From Ophioderma brevispina (taxonomy: Eukaryota > Echinodermata > Ophiuroidea > Amphilepidida > Ophiodermatidae), in NCBI GenBank assembly GCA_023653785.1, contig JAMKCH010035844.1, positions 1 through 64,000 of the forward strand: 64,000 nt of DNA, in the 5' to 3' direction. A program made the position numbers and the translations under genes. Shown here in pieces: positions 23,405 through 36,945 of this stretch. The first letter of the stretch is position 1; the number at the start of each line of letters is the position of its first letter. The notes beneath the pieces were generated by a model, which was not told the origin of the DNA, ran no database searches, and saw only the letters and a program-made list of their open reading frames with translations.

Positions 23405-23765
23405 TGTTCAGTGTGGAGCGTGGCCCACTGGTTAGAGTATTTGCCTTTGGTGCAAGAGGTCCCCGATTCGAGCCAATTGCTGGGATTTAATTGGGTACTA
23501 AATTCTGGATTTGATTTGTAAGTACTATTGATTAAAACTGGAATTCCACTCTCCCCATGGTTCATTTGGACTTGGGCAAACTAACCACAAGAATACCCCG
23601 TCCCTCAGAGGGGACGTTAAGCCGTCCCGTCCCATGTACATGGAGAATCATGCCTGTATATGTAATCGCAGCCTGTTTCGATAATGTAGGGTGGAACCCC
23701 TGTCTGTCCCATTCGTCCCGGATTCCCTCCTGGCAATCATTGGAAAGCATGTCTGAATCACTTGA
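23405..23765 (+). mobile_element. tRNA-derived SINE
   Basis: The head has a pol III A-box-like TGGCCCACTGGTTAGAGTA and a B-box-like CCCGATTCGAGCC 32 bp further on. The body holds TTAATTGGGTACTAA and CTCAGAGGGGACGTTAAGCC. This layout is a tRNA-related head and an unrelated body. No intact tRNA can be folded. Confidence 0.7.
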
Positions 23766-26700
23766 ATGATCTCCCAGCTAAATATTACAAAAATAAATCA
23801 AATCACTAAAACTGTAATACAAACATCCTGATTTCTTAGGCTTTTTTGATCGCCCCATTACCCATCTACCAAGATTTACCTACAGGGTGGTGTTACTATA
23901 CTCTATTACTTACCAACCAACAGTTCTGTTTATTTTACACAAAAGGCATGTTCACGGATTTGACAATGCTTAAATCCAATTACCATGATTACTCCCTTAA
24001 TAAGGGAGGCTGGATTTCCTATTTGCTCCTATAGAAATTATAAATTTCACAGCATTTTGAAAAATAATCTCGTTTAAAATATTTCAGATGGGGACATTTT
24101 TATAGAAAGCTTTACATTAGTGGTTGAAATCGAATTTTCAATTTTTTAGGAACACCTGTTAGGTGAATCTCTTTTTCACCTTTAATTGTTTTGGTTGGCC
24201 CCTCTATGTGGTCAAAGTTTTGCGACTTATCTCCAGTAGCAGAGTACTGCTGTAATGGTGGCAACATTGTGTGCCTGTTAGACACCTCTATAATGCAACT
24301 TCTAAGTACACCATATAGTAGGCTACTGCATAGGTTTATTGACTTGTTTTATCGACCCTTACCATACAGAGAAAACAAGCACGGATTTAATGGGTACTGT
24401 TTTTCTATTGTGAGAACTGAGATATGAAAGTTTCTAAAGGTGTGTTTTAAAGAGGGAATTCCTTCTTCGGAAAGTTCACATTTAATAAAACTAAAAACAT
24501 GTCTTAATGGTTTCCCCCAAATCTTTTCATAAGTTTGTTTAGCTCCCCTAACAATGAAACAAAGTGGTTTAGGGACATGGGGGGAGGTTAGCAAACTTAC
24601 TATATCGTCCCCTGTGCGTAAAAGGCCATTTTTATATTTTTATACATCTACAATGCGCCCAGTGCCTTATGCGCCCCTAATCCGACGCCTGAGCATATAT
24701 TAAAAATTTGTTAGTATAGTAATAGGCCTATGTTGTTTCAATGTAATTGGACATGGTGCAGAAAATCACTAATTCCACATGGGGCAAGGGGTTGCAAGAT
24801 TCCCCACAGGGGACAGCTGCCCCCTGCCTCCACTGTGGGTAATGCGCACTGAACTACTCGACCTAATATCATTTTCAAATTTAAAATCTTTTTTTTTTTG
24901 GCACCCTCTCTCCATCTCTTACTTTATCCACAGGCTAAAATTGAAAATATTGAGAACTGATTACCCCCCCATGACCCTTTAAAAAGTTAAACCCCCTGAA
25001 CTTGGCTACATACATTGGGAGTTGACTGACTTCCTAAAGGTCAATTTTTTAGTACAAGTATGCATATTTTTAATGTTACAACATACTTTCATATTTGTTA
25101 AATTCAACTAAAAAATTACATTGCTGTAATCGATAAACTTTCTGTGTATCGATATGTCGGAAGACACACATCCCCTACATGTAGTAACCTTATCGATAAT
25201 CCAGTTTGGATACACAGGCTTGGTTTGTTTTTTTTAGTAACAACGTACAAGTAGGACCCTGGGAGAATTCCCGCGTTTAAAAACCCCGAATTCTTGTGAG
25301 AGATTTTGGCAATTCCATATCCAACATAATAACAATATCGACCAATCACGCGTCAATCACAAATACAGAAAAAAACCTGTCCACTCTCGACGGTCTCCAT
25401 TCTAATGTTTTTGTGGACATTTTTCTCAACTTCCGGGTTGTTACTCGGAAATTTTAGGTGTCCGAGAGTGAATTTGCAGATCGTAATCAGAGAGAGCTGG
25501 CAGTTGGGTCTGACCCTACATTTTTTCTTTTATTCCACTTTTTTATTAAGGCGGCCTTATAAAAGACAATTTAACCCCACCCTAACAAGGCATGAAAGCT
25601 AGCCCCAATTAGGAATCGGACTTTTAGTGTTATACTATTTTATGGTGATCATGCCATGGGTTTACTATTCTCGCATGTAAATTTCCACTCATTACATTCT
25701 CCACTACCTCCGACAGAAGGTTTCCTTTGGAAAAATTGCTTGAAAATGGTACTCTGGACAACGGCAAAGCACATTCGCTACTACAAGTCTAACAAGTTTT
25801 GAATTTGTGGGAGGTGAAAAGAAATGACTTGTTGGAGAAGGTTGCTTCGTACAATAATCACACCCCACAAGGCCGAGCTAAGACCAGTCATTTTAGGGCC
25901 CGCTAGAGATTTTCTCGCTTAGTTTGTAACAGTTTGTTAATGGAAGATGCGCTTAGAACGAGTTTCTCGTCATTTTTTCGATTTTGTTCGCAAAGCTATT
26001 GAGGTGCTTGAATATTCAAGGCAAGTGGTTTTCAATCTACGGTCAGACGTAATGTCACAGATCGTATATTGTTTACCTGATTGGGTAAACCTTTATTTAT
26101 GTAAATTTTTTACCGATACGGGCATCGTTTGTAGTATTTGCCGTCTCTAAGGGCGGGCATTTTGTTTTTGCAAGCTTACACAACGGTAACTTTCTTATTT
26201 TCGCACCATTTCCTCTGAGAAATCCGCAGTGGTACCAGACAATTCTAGCTTGGTTCATTTATTCTGGAACGCTACAATTTCAACATTATTGAGGGTCTTT
26301 GGATGCTACCCTGATGTTGTTTTTGATTGTGAAGCCATTCTAAAGGCAAATTGAAGTTTTTTTGTCCTTATTTTAAGCATGTATTCCGTTTGACTTCCTT
26401 GGATGTCGTTTATTATCTGCTACTACCAATTTTGGTGTCATCGACATGTCCAGTTTTAAAAAAATATAGCGGCAATCGATACTGCGACAATTGATAACAG
26501 CACTAAAAATTTCAAAATGGAAGGCATGGGTAAAATTAACTTAAAAGTCAAAATGCTTCCTTGTAAAATGGGTTGTTCTTTTTTAATCAAACGTCATTGG
26601 GTGCCAAATTAAGTGATTTGGGTACCCAGCACCTTTGGTACCCGTTGGGTACTGGGACCCACCGAAATTCTATCAGTACCGGGTACATAATATTATAAGC

Positions 26701-28261
26701 GCGAATCGCTAGATGGCCCGTAGCCAAATCGAACGAAGCACGACGCACTTGGTTTGCGCACTCGAGCCTCTCCTATGACCCGCAGTATTATTTGGAGTAA
26801 AAATTGTCCTCCAATAAATAATTCATGAGCCTAGGCGCTACATGCCTCTAAGCATTGGACGCGTTGCCCGGGCGAGACGCGATTGCTCTCTTCCGGCGCT
26901 ACTAACCCACACAAGTGTGTATTAGACATTTGCATGATGTTGATTGATGTTAGTTTTCTAGGTGTATGACCTACTGGAATGGTTGGCTTGAATTAGGTCT
27001 AATTATTCTTTGATATTGCCTGAACTTTTTTTAAAACATAACATTTTATATTTACTTTTAAATTAATTTTGTTGTGAGAAATGTCATATTAGTAAAGCCA
27101 TTCTTAAGAGGTATTCTAGTTACACGTAAACTTGTGAGTTTGTAAAAAATGCAAAAGTTGCCACATGGCACGATTATTTTTATTAAAAAATGGCAAATCT
27201 CTTTCATATAGCCTACATCGTCCTCGTCCCTCGTGCCGTCCGGTTTTAAGGTGTGGAACATAAAAGTATGTTATTTATTTGTTAGTTTTGCTTACCCGTA
27301 ACAATAAGCAATGCATAGAGATGTCAAATATAAGGTTATTTGATAGACACAAGTTGCAAGTCAGCCAGGTGGAATACGCAATAGTTACTTTTACTTACAG
27401 ATTAGGTTTAGGGGGGTGTTGAATTGTGTCCGCAATTAACAATTTTGCCGGCAACTATAATTTACCCGTCCGTTCAAACTCTGGGGGGGGGAGCGCACAA
27501 TATAATTTTCAAACTTGTTCGTTTATTCGTAGGCTAATGTTAATGATTAGCAGCGATAATGCGGAGAATCGAAAAAATGTGGAATTTGCTTGATTTTAAA
27601 CTTACAAATCAGGGATATTAAGTGTTTTAACTTTATAAACTGTTAACATTAGAAACACTAAAACACCGAAAACAAAAGTATTTGAGGAAGTTTTTCATAT
27701 CCTCTCCCTCCCAGCAAATAGACATACAACGACGGCGTCTCAAACTCTGCACTAACGGCTGATTTGGTTTACACCATACAGAATAAACAAAGATCAATGT
27801 TTTGTGTTTGAGGTCAAACTGTGTTGATCATGGTGCACAATCTCACAAAAAAAACGCTGAAAATCTGATGATATTCACCGGGAAGGCCTTTTGTAATCTA
27901 ATCGGAATTTCGATACGCACCTATAGAACTTAACAGAATCATATAAAAAGTAACTGCTGTCTTTTAAATCCAAACGGATTTCAATCCAACAGCTTTGTAG
28001 GTTATGTTTTGCATATCCCATGTTCAAGTAAAAAATATAAAATATGATTTTTGATAGATTTTTTGATGTTTCGGATTAGCAAATCGCTGCTTATCATGCC
28101 CTTTAAAAAGGATTACCCGATTTAAAAAATCATATAAAGTTCCCATTTTTTACCTCAGAAGCTCTGAGATTTTAGTTCCCCAGGGCTTTTGCAACTTTTT
28201 ATCCAAATTTAAGTTTCTGGCCACTACATATGTTTTACAAATGTATCCATAATGAAGTTCC
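23766..28261. other. Intron 5 sequence, little recognised
   Basis: Contains a possible relative of the 13-kb repeat at 24,190 and a GGTACCC-rich patch at 26,600-26,690. At 28,060-28,112 there is a possible right end of a TTAA MITE (AGCAAATCGCTGC...CCCTTTAA). No gene was recognised. Confidence 0.5.
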
Positions 28262-28568
28262 TATCTATCTCCTGATCTGATCAGTCTGCATCTGAGAGTA
28301 TTTCAGGCAGTTATAGGCAAGACTACTCTGGCCCTCGGATGCTACTCCCCCTTCTCACGCACTTCTTTCCGCTCTAAAAAAGAAAGCAGGCGATGTTGCT
28401 TCACTACCCGCAGCAACCCTTGCGTTTTTTGGAATGTGCTTCCATCTAGCATAGGGAGTCAAACAATGTTTTTGTCAGAAGTGCCTGAAAACCTATCTCT
28501 TTACTAGCCTTTGTAGGCGCGGTGTGCTTGTATGCGCCAATATAAATGTTCTGTTATTATTATTACTA
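28262..28568 (+). pseudogene. LINE 3' end remnant
   Basis: A degraded tail can be read in pieces: FWNVLPSSIGS (from a LWNSLP-like motif) and KCLKTYLFTSL (from an FK..LKTYLF motif), followed by a (TTA)n run at 28,552-28,567 like the 3' ends of CR1/L2/Rex1-type elements. Upstream there is a S/K/R-rich stretch where such elements have PRR.LRSS. Frames are broken. Confidence 0.55.
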
Positions 28569-29358
28569 CTTTCGGGGCCGCCGCATGCATACCTGAAAAA
28601 GTTGAGTGTCACCCCCCCTTCAAACTTAAATCAAAAACCTGGTTATAAAACTTAATATGACCGTTGATGCTTCAGAAAAAGAAAAATCTACTTGTGGCAA
28701 TAGGTATTCCTTAAAATTCATAAAGCAAAAGTCGGCATGATTTAAAGACAACAAACTCCTGTCGTCTGTACAATCCATGCCCGTACTCGTGTTATTTTTT
28801 TCATGGCATTGAATTAATAATTTTAACGCTTAGTAACGCGTAGTCAAAATTACACGCACACAGATTGGCCCCGGTGGCGTAAGAATTAAAGCGTATCGCT
28901 GGACGCTTAACAAAACACACCGCAGTTCGAAAATGCCAAGAAAGGGTCGTGCTTCACTGCGTGCTCAAAAGGCGAGGTACGGGCCCCTTCTAGCGCCCTT
29001 CGGCGCTAATAGGATTCTGTGCCCGGGTAGACAATTTTACCTGTTAGGTTGCACAGCCCTAAAGGCCAGTTAAATTACCCACCATGGGTTTGCTGCAAAC
29101 TCTACTTCCCTTTCACACCAAACACACCACCATGCATTTCAACTTTCCACAGGACCCACCAGCATAATAAGTGAAACTGGTTTCTATTCCATATACCTGC
29201 TCCCCAGGTCGTCCCAAACAGTCTGATTTCTCCTAATCTAAAACCAGATAGGTATTCTGTTTGTTAGTTCGGGCTTAGCTCAATGATCCGATGTGATTGG
29301 ATGTGATTGTGCTACACAAAATTACACAACTTTTGTTGACATTTTGTGTCTCTCTTAC

Positions 29359-29482
29359 CTGGCGTAGATGTACAACCCCCAACATAACCGGATGTTTCCA
29401 CCATAGGGTTCTTCTTGTAGTGCTCTACTAAGTTCAGCCAGGGTCTAAAATGTTCTCCTCCTGCCAACGTCATATTTGAATT
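29359..29482 (-). CDS. PTPN11: SHP2 exon 5: C-SH2 domain, second part (frameshifted)
   Basis: The exon lies between an acceptor ttttgacag and a donor gtaagag. It reads FKYDVG, then in the next frame GGEHF, then LVEHYKKNPMVETSGYV, and near its end GVVHLRQ in another frame. The human counterpart has KYDVGGGERF and LVEHYKKNPMVET. About three or four single-base indels separate the blocks, one in a run of five G. The exon closes the C-SH2 fold. Confidence 0.9.
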
Positions 29483-30613
29483 CTGTCAAAAAACAAAATA
29501 AGGCCCTGATTATCCTCATACTTTATACTTGGGTGCTCATTTGCTATAGACAGCAGCTACATACAGCATTTTCTGAAACACAGAATTGCAGTTGATTACA
29601 GCAAAACCACAATGTCCTATATACAAGGATGAGAAGGCAACGACTAACAAAAATGCTTGAAATGATTCAACACAGCTGAAATGTTTATTCCCAATGACTA
29701 AAATTCAGGTAAAAGCTGTGACAAACTCAATCCACTTAGTAAGAGGAACAATTTTGCATTTGAAAAGACACTTCTATGAGGCCTTTGGTCCAATATTTGG
29801 GTTGCAATTAACAAAATATTTTTAACTCAATATATAAAATTTAAGAATAGTTAAAATCAAAAACAATGGGAGAATTGCTGTGAAAATAAATACAGAACAT
29901 CTTTGAGTGAAAGAGTTGCACTGCCACAGTTTGATATATTTTTAAGCATTTTTTTTTTGTCAATTTGGACCCTGAAGAGTTTTAAGGATTTTTAAATCCA
30001 ATTGTATTTTTGGACTTTTCCTTACCCCCTTAAACTTGTTAACGGCGACCCTTAAAAATCACATTAACATAAGTTCTGCCATTTAAAACCAAACATGCCA
30101 GTTTGCATTATATTAAGGACCTTTATCTTGCTTTCTTTCTAACAACCATTGCAAGGATGATCACAGTTATTTTTCTTAGTTTTTTAAAATCCAGCTAAAA
30201 ATAACTCTTTAGGACAAAATTGACAAAATCACTTAGAACAAAATTATCGCCCTACAAAATTCATCACAGCTCGTCTGATGCAAACTTTTTCACACATAAA
30301 TATTTTAAGCAAAAAATCGAAGTGCGAGCTTTCAACTTTCAATAAAATTCATTTATTCTACAGTCAATAAATAGCCAGATTTTCTTCTGAACACTTATTT
30401 GCTTGTTGAACGCCGTCATTTTCATGGGAATCGTGGAAGAATGCAAAACGAAAATTGATTCAAACGACTGTTTAAGCTCGGTCTATACCTAACAGAGGTG
30501 AATGATCTTTGCAGCAAATTAAAGACCAGCGCATCAATGTTAATGCCGGGCCTATTCATAGCTTATGTTAAAGCTAATTTTTGCTATTAAAAAATAGCTT
30601 CCCTCCCCGCTCC

Positions 30614-32340
30614 TGCCTGATGCACCCGACCCCTCCCACAATGAGTGGCACCAAAGGTGACATGAGGTCACCAAAGGTCCATGCAGTCACAAAGATAACC
30701 CTCCCCCCGTCCACTCCTCCAATGCACCTGACCCTACCCTTCCCCGATGCAAACCACCCTGACCTATCACCGACGCACCCAACCCCTCACCGATGCACTC
30801 CACCACCTCCCAACACCCTAACCTTCCCCCAAAACCCTACCTGTCCCCCTTAAAGTCCCCACCTTCACTTCCCTATCCACCCTTACCCCCTCCCCAACAT
30901 CCAACCTTCCCCAACCTAAAACCTTCCTCCTCCATAACCCCCAGCTCCCCATGTCATGGGGTCACTGAGTCATGGGGTCACTGAGGTCAATGGGGTCACC
31001 AAGGTAAGGGGGTCACAGAGCGCACGGGGTCACCAAGGTCACATGGGTCACCAAGGTCAAATGGAGGCACTAAGTTCACATAAGGCCAACATGTCACATG
31101 AGGTCCAATCCACCATTTCACCTGATGCCCTTCAACGTCCTGCCTGATGCACAGACCCCCCCCAATGAATGGCAACAAAGGTGAATGAGGTCACATGAGG
31201 TAACATAAGGTCACAAAGATACCAACCCCTCCCCGATGCACCCTCCCTATCTACCACACCCCCGCCCCACCTATCTACCATGTCCTCCCCAACTATCTAC
31301 CATGTCCCCCTCCCCAATGCACTTACCCCTTCCCCGATGCACCCCACCCGACCCTCTCACCGGACGCACCCAACACCTCCCGAGGCACTCCACCGCCTCC
31401 CAACACCAGAACTTCACCCCAAAACCCCACCCTGTCCCCCTAAAACACACCACCTCACTTACCCTCCCCACCTTCCCACAAAAACACCCACCCTTCCTCC
31501 TCTTCCCCATGACCATTGTCCTGAAGGTCACGTGGGGTCAACGAGGTCACAGGGGGTCACCGAGGTCACATGGGGTCACCAAGGTCAATTGGGGTCACCA
31601 AGGTCAAAACTGGGGTCACCAAGGTCAAGCTGGGGTCACCAAGGCAACTGGGGTCACCAAGGTTCACCAAGGTTAACATGGGTTCACCAAGGTAACATGG
31701 GATCACCAAGGTCACTGGGGTCACCAAGGTCCAATGGGAGTCACCAAGGTCACATGGGTCACAGGTCACATGGGGTCACCAAGGTCACATTGGGTCACAG
31801 AGGTCACATGGGGTCACGAAGGTCACATGGAGGTCACCAAGGTCACATGGGGCACCAAGGGCACATGGCGGTCACAAAGTCACGAGGTCACCAAGGTCCA
31901 TGAGGTCAATTCCCCACCCAGCCCCTACTGGATGCACCCGACCCGATCCTGAATGATGCACCCGACCCCTCCCCAATGAATGGCAACCAAAGGTAAACAT
32001 TATGTCACAAAGATCACCTTTAAACAACCCCCCTCACCCGTTGCACCCGCCCCAACCCAACTATCTCCACGCCCTTCCCAAAGCACCTTACCCTTCCCCC
32101 TCTCCGATGCACCCCACCCTGACGCACCTCACCTACGTCCTCCCGACGCACTCCACCTCCAACCCCCAACCTTACCCCCAACCCTCCTCGCCGCAAACTT
32201 CCTCCATAAACACCCAACCCTCATTTTCCCCCTTTCCCCCTCTCCCCAACACCCCACCCTTTCCTTCTCCTCCCCAACCCCCCAGCTCCCTCCTCCCTAA
32301 CACTCAGCCTTCCTCCTCCCTAATGATTCACAACACAAGA
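30614..32340 (+). repeat. Three-copy higher-order repeat, C-rich, with GGTCA minisatellite
   Basis: Three modules begin TGATGCACCCGACCCCTCCC-AATGARTGGCA at about 30,618, 31,144 and 31,953. Each goes on to a C-rich region (CCGATGCACCC, CTCCCCAACACC). The first two end in a GGTCA-type minisatellite that is longest in the second. The third lacks it. Long open frames across the block are artefacts of composition. Confidence 0.88.
31515..31912 (+). repeat. ~21-bp minisatellite GGGGTCACCAAGGTCACAT
   Basis: About 17 imperfect units. Each has two AGGTCA-like half-sites: GGGTCA-CCA-AGGTCA inside the unit (spacer 3) and AGGTCA-CATG-GGGTCA between units (spacer 4). A shorter run lies at 30,950-31,110. 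Confidence 0.9.
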
Positions 32341-33227
32341 TGTATGGGCATTGTCCGTTTTTCATATGTAGTAAACAGTCTCTCTCGGCACTCTCACTAG
32401 TAACACGTGTCCGTTACTGGTCACCGTAAAACATCGGTAAGATATGGCGTCATCGCGAAAACCGCTGCTGTATTCCACGATATCGCATTATAACAGGAAA
32501 TTAACCGTTTGTCACAGTAATTATGTGTAAGAGGATAGTACTCCCTTCCCGGCATGCATTTAGAGCAAAAGGAGGAATCAAAGAACTGGCCGATGTACAA
32601 TCGCAATGCAGCTGTGCGAAGCTGCAAAAAAGATCGGGACTTTTGTGTGGTAAAGTGAGGCAACTTAAAAGGCTTACAATCGCCGTTTGCTTCAATATCG
32701 CGCGATATACAAAAAATTTTTAGTGTAAAATAATGTCTAAAGTAGTAAAGGAAACTTCTTACCGTGATGAACGTTTTTAATGGGCGTAGGAGCGGTCCAT
32801 AACGAAAACGTGATTCCGATTGAAGAATGCGTTTGATTTGCTCGTATATTTAGGGTTGCATTGCGAAACTAGGTCTAATACACTTGGGTGAACGTCTTTT
32901 TCTTCCCGACGGACCATTTTAGCCATCGACGCCGGGTTTACAGCGAGGGGTCGGGGGACTGAAATATTATGAATGTCACTTAAGTAGGTAACACCAAAAT
33001 GGATTACCTGTGCTGGTAACGTTGTATATGTCACTTGTGGGTAACAAACTCTGTTTGTTACTTGTCCGAGTGACATTAACTTTGACCCGCGATACGAAAG
33101 GGAATTTACAATACAGAAGTGTGGACCTGAGTGTGCAGCGCGACAACGAACGGTTATTGTGACTGTTACAGTGACCATAACGGATAATTGGTCACAGTGC
33201 GGAGTGCCGATGAGACGAAGAGGATGT

Positions 33228-33745
33228 AAAGGAAATGGCATATAAGATTGTAATGTTTAAGCGATACAGCAATTATGCTATTAATTGCTCAGTTGCATTC
33301 CGAGCCGCATGTAGCACAAATTTTGAAATGTCAAAGAAGATGCGCACCCTAATGGGTTTGCATGCAGTGAAAATGGTGCATACGAATGAACTGTTTCAAA
33401 AATGGGATTACGCAGATTTTTTGCATATTATTAGCGCATTTGCATATGAATTTGCCCGAAATACGCCCGTCTACACAGGTGGAAATGGAAGGAAAACTCT
33501 TTAATCCGCTTCCTTCCGACAAGTTACATTCATATAGCCTTTTTTTTTTGTGGAACCCCCAAAATTGTACACAAGGCTTTGCGGGAAAAGGGTTAACATT
33601 TTGACTGACATGAGGTCAAGGTCACATGAGGGCGGGTTGGTCACCAAGTCGCAAGAGATCAAAATGTCATCCCACCCGGCCCCCCCTTTGTCCAAGTTAC
33701 ATCATCGTGCCTTACGCCCCTTACGGAACTCGGCATGCAATTTAC
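33228..33745 (+). repeat. Dispersed repeat shared with 48.3-48.9 kb
   Basis: It shares GATACAGCAATTA, CCGCTTCYTTCCRACAAGTT ACAT, CCCTTACGGA and GGGTTAACATTTT with 48,290-48,910. The last part also contains GAGGTCAAGGTCACATGAGG half-sites. No gene seen. Confidence 0.6.
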
Positions 33746-34109
33746 TATATAGTACTAAAGGCTGAATAAGCTATTTCACATGAAGGGTGTACTCAAATGT
33801 TCAAACAATTGTGTTGTGCATACTTCATAATGCTTGTCCATCTACTAATCACTTTTGATGGTTACATACAAAATCATTAGTAATGGCTGGCTAGTTAAGA
33901 AGAAAATACTTCAGTGCAAGTTTCGTTTTGTTTAGATTATTAAAATCCCAAGATTAAAGAAGTAGCTGCTCATTTTACGCCTATAAAATCTAGGGCCTAA
34001 TCGGGCATACCCGATGCCCAAAAAAGCAAAAATGATACGGAACATCACTGGGACCATACACAACTGAAAAGTAATTCCTTCTTAAAACAGTGTAGCAAAA
34101 CATGTGCGC

Positions 34110-34520
34110 GCAGGTAGGGAGCAGGTGGCGGGAAAAAGTGGGGGAATGGGAAGCTCCTTCCCGGGAAATCTGCATCCTCGGGGAAGGGAAATGAGGGGGG
34201 AGAAAGAAAAATTAAATGAGAGAGAGAAGAAAAATAAAAGAAAAGTATAATAAATGAAAGTACGAGTCATTTTTTTCTCCCAAATTAAGGTGCGAAAATA
34301 ACTATAAATAAATGAATTACCGAATGTCGAGTTGGTTCCATTTCAATGATGATTAAAAAACGGTCTGGGGAAATTCCCAAGCCAGTTAACCTTTTCACAA
34401 CTATACTGATATGTCATGACGTTTTTTCAGCTCATGACCACAGGTAATTACGTCACCCACTGTAATTTCTGATCACAAATTGCAATACCGGTGAGTTCTA
34501 AAAACATTTGGTTGTGTCAA
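34110..34520 (+). repeat. Diverged long repeat, copy 2
   Basis: Counterpart of 113-620; the segment around the CCGGCCGGCTGAGG block of copy 1 is missing here. Both copies end near CTAAAAACATTTGKTTGTG. Confidence 0.85.
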
Positions 34521-36945
34521 AATATCACCGAATGGGGCATGTCGTCGGCCATTTGTACAGGCTTTTTCAGCTAAAAGGCGTATTTTAGCAATAAAAACAC
34601 ATGTGATGATTTATATCGATTTCAAATCTATGTTAGTCATTCTAAAATGATTTTAAAATAATTATGAATTAATGACCGTTGTTATTTTGATACTTGAATT
34701 AACAAATGAATGGAAGCTATGTTAACTTTGTTGTTGGTTTGATCCAATTAATACATGGGGGCGAGGCGAGGTAATGTCACGTTGCATGGACCGCTCCCGG
34801 CCCATATGAAACAAGATTTAATTTGATGTGAAAAATCTTTGAAAAGAGATGTACAACAACAAATACACAGAAAATATGACTAATTGATTTCTGTCGAGTG
34901 TGTTTTTTATTCAGGAATGAAGGGGATCATAAGGGGATCTGACTGAGTCGCGATGAGAACTGTATGGTAACCGCTACAGTCAAAAAAATTAGGACTGCGA
35001 AATAATAGTGGCGGGCCAAGATCATTGACCCGGGAGGCTGGACTGGGGGAGGAAGCAATATCGATCGAATATCACCTTGAGCTTTGTGGAAAGGTGCAAA
35101 GGCCACATTCCAAGCTGGTCTGTCGACGTGTGTTTGATATATCTTTAATTTTGTCGTTCCTTTATTCATGAAACGTAAAAAGGAAAAAATTGTAATGAAT
35201 ATGGTCTAGTATTAAAACCATAAACCATTAGCTGATATTGGATTGCTCCCCCGAACACCAATTATCCTAAGTGCAAGAAAAGTCCGAAAGAGAATGAAGC
35301 ACAAAGGCTTCAACTCGTAAACATGCTTATATTGTTTGCAAATTGATTCAAATTTAGTGTGGTGTAAAATGTCAGCTTTTATAGGTAGGCTAATCGCACT
35401 TGCTATTGCCGCTTAACAAAAGTCATATAACGTTTTAATCTCGCACAAAAAACAATGAATGTTACTATTTGTAAAATACCGCGGAAATAATTTGTTCTCA
35501 TAAAAATTATGTGGGTTCTTTTCAACAACTGTTCAAAATATGCTTGGCTTAAGTTAGGAGTGTGTGTATCAGAGACAAAACACGGGACCACGGGTCCTGC
35601 GTGTCACACGGTCACGTGATCCTCAAGGGAAATCCTGGAAATTCACAAATGCGTGTAAAATGATATAGGCTCCCTGGTTGAAACAGTGATGAGTTCATTG
35701 AATATTTAATAGCACTATCTCTAGGCCTAACGTTTTATCGTGGAATCTTTACATGGATCAAAACTTTGAGGGCTTTTCTAATCATGAAATTATGACATAA
35801 AAGTGACTATATATAATTACCAGAGGAAGATGTCAATAATATACCAACAACAAGCATTTGGCTCGACAGAGGCAGACTTTTATATAGGAACACCGTGAGT
35901 AAGTTGCATGGTGGAGGCAGAGAATCTGAAATACAAGGGACGGGGTTGTTGTTATCTTTACAGACGCATCATACAGGCACATTCTTAACCACAACCACAT
36001 CACTCGGGCGCAAGGACACAATAGCCCGGCAAATCCAAACCACGCTCCCACGTAATCAGGTATGATATCGATAACAAAACACCGCCCTCTCGAATCTTCA
36101 AAATGACGAAAGTAAACAACCACGTACCGGCACACCAGCCATTTTAGTCACGAAATCGATTCCCGCAACAAAACACCTCCAAAATGACACATTACACACC
36201 AAAATTTCAAAATCCATTTCCATGAGTTTCATCCATAAGGTAACAGCTTGTGGCAGAACTGGAATTTCAGAGCAATCAAGCAAGACATAAAAAACTTAGA
36301 TTAGGGCGTTTTATAAAGTTAAAAACAGCGGCAAAAGCGGCAACTTCTGCCACGCGAATGGCAAAGGCATATTAATTACTAATAGGCCTAATAATGACAC
36401 TAAGATGAACCAAATACCACTAGTAGATATAGTGACCTAAATCTTCAAAATGGTGGAGACAATTCAGGGTCAATTTTTACCCATCACTTAGGTATACAAC
36501 CCTAAAACAATATTAAGCTGGTATGTGAAACATTACCTAGAAATCTGATGGCTTAATTCTCGATATCAGAGCCTATTATTACTGCCGCTATAACACTACA
36601 CAGAAGACGGTATACAGCAGCAATTTCCTATCTTTTAATCAATCAATCAATTCAAAATTTATGACAGAATTAAAGCACATGCACTATGCATAGATAGAAT
36701 AGACTTCTAAATTCTTAAGCTATGAGATGACACTGAAATATGGCATGAAAATAAAGTATTAAATTCAACTAGAGTGAAACATCTATGCAAACATGTTTAC
36801 TAAACAACAATTGGAAATTAAAAAAAAAAGATTTTAGTGGCTAAATTATCATCAATTGTATGAACCTTGGATTTAATGGAGCTAAATTAAAACTCACAGA
36901 GACCTTTGTCAAAGTACAAGGCAGTAAAAAATTGCTCATTTTGGC
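34521..36945. other. Intron 4 sequence, nothing recognised
   Basis: AT-rich. Minus-strand open frames at 35,833-36,283 have no recognisable motif. Confidence 0.5.

Noticed and set aside
28866..29040. tRNA-like segment (GGTGGCGTAAGAATTAAAGC and CAGTTCGAAAATGC)
   Set aside because: The A- and B-box matches are poor and no cloverleaf forms; at best a SINE relic.
31280..31903. 207-codon plus-strand open frame with GSPRS/GHQGH repeats
   Set aside because: The peptide repeats mirror the DNA minisatellite; there is no independent coding signal.
36098..36290. Possible first exon (minus ATGGCTGGTGTGCCG followed by gtacgtgg)
   Set aside because: An isolated start and donor-like sequence is expected by chance; there is no partner exon.
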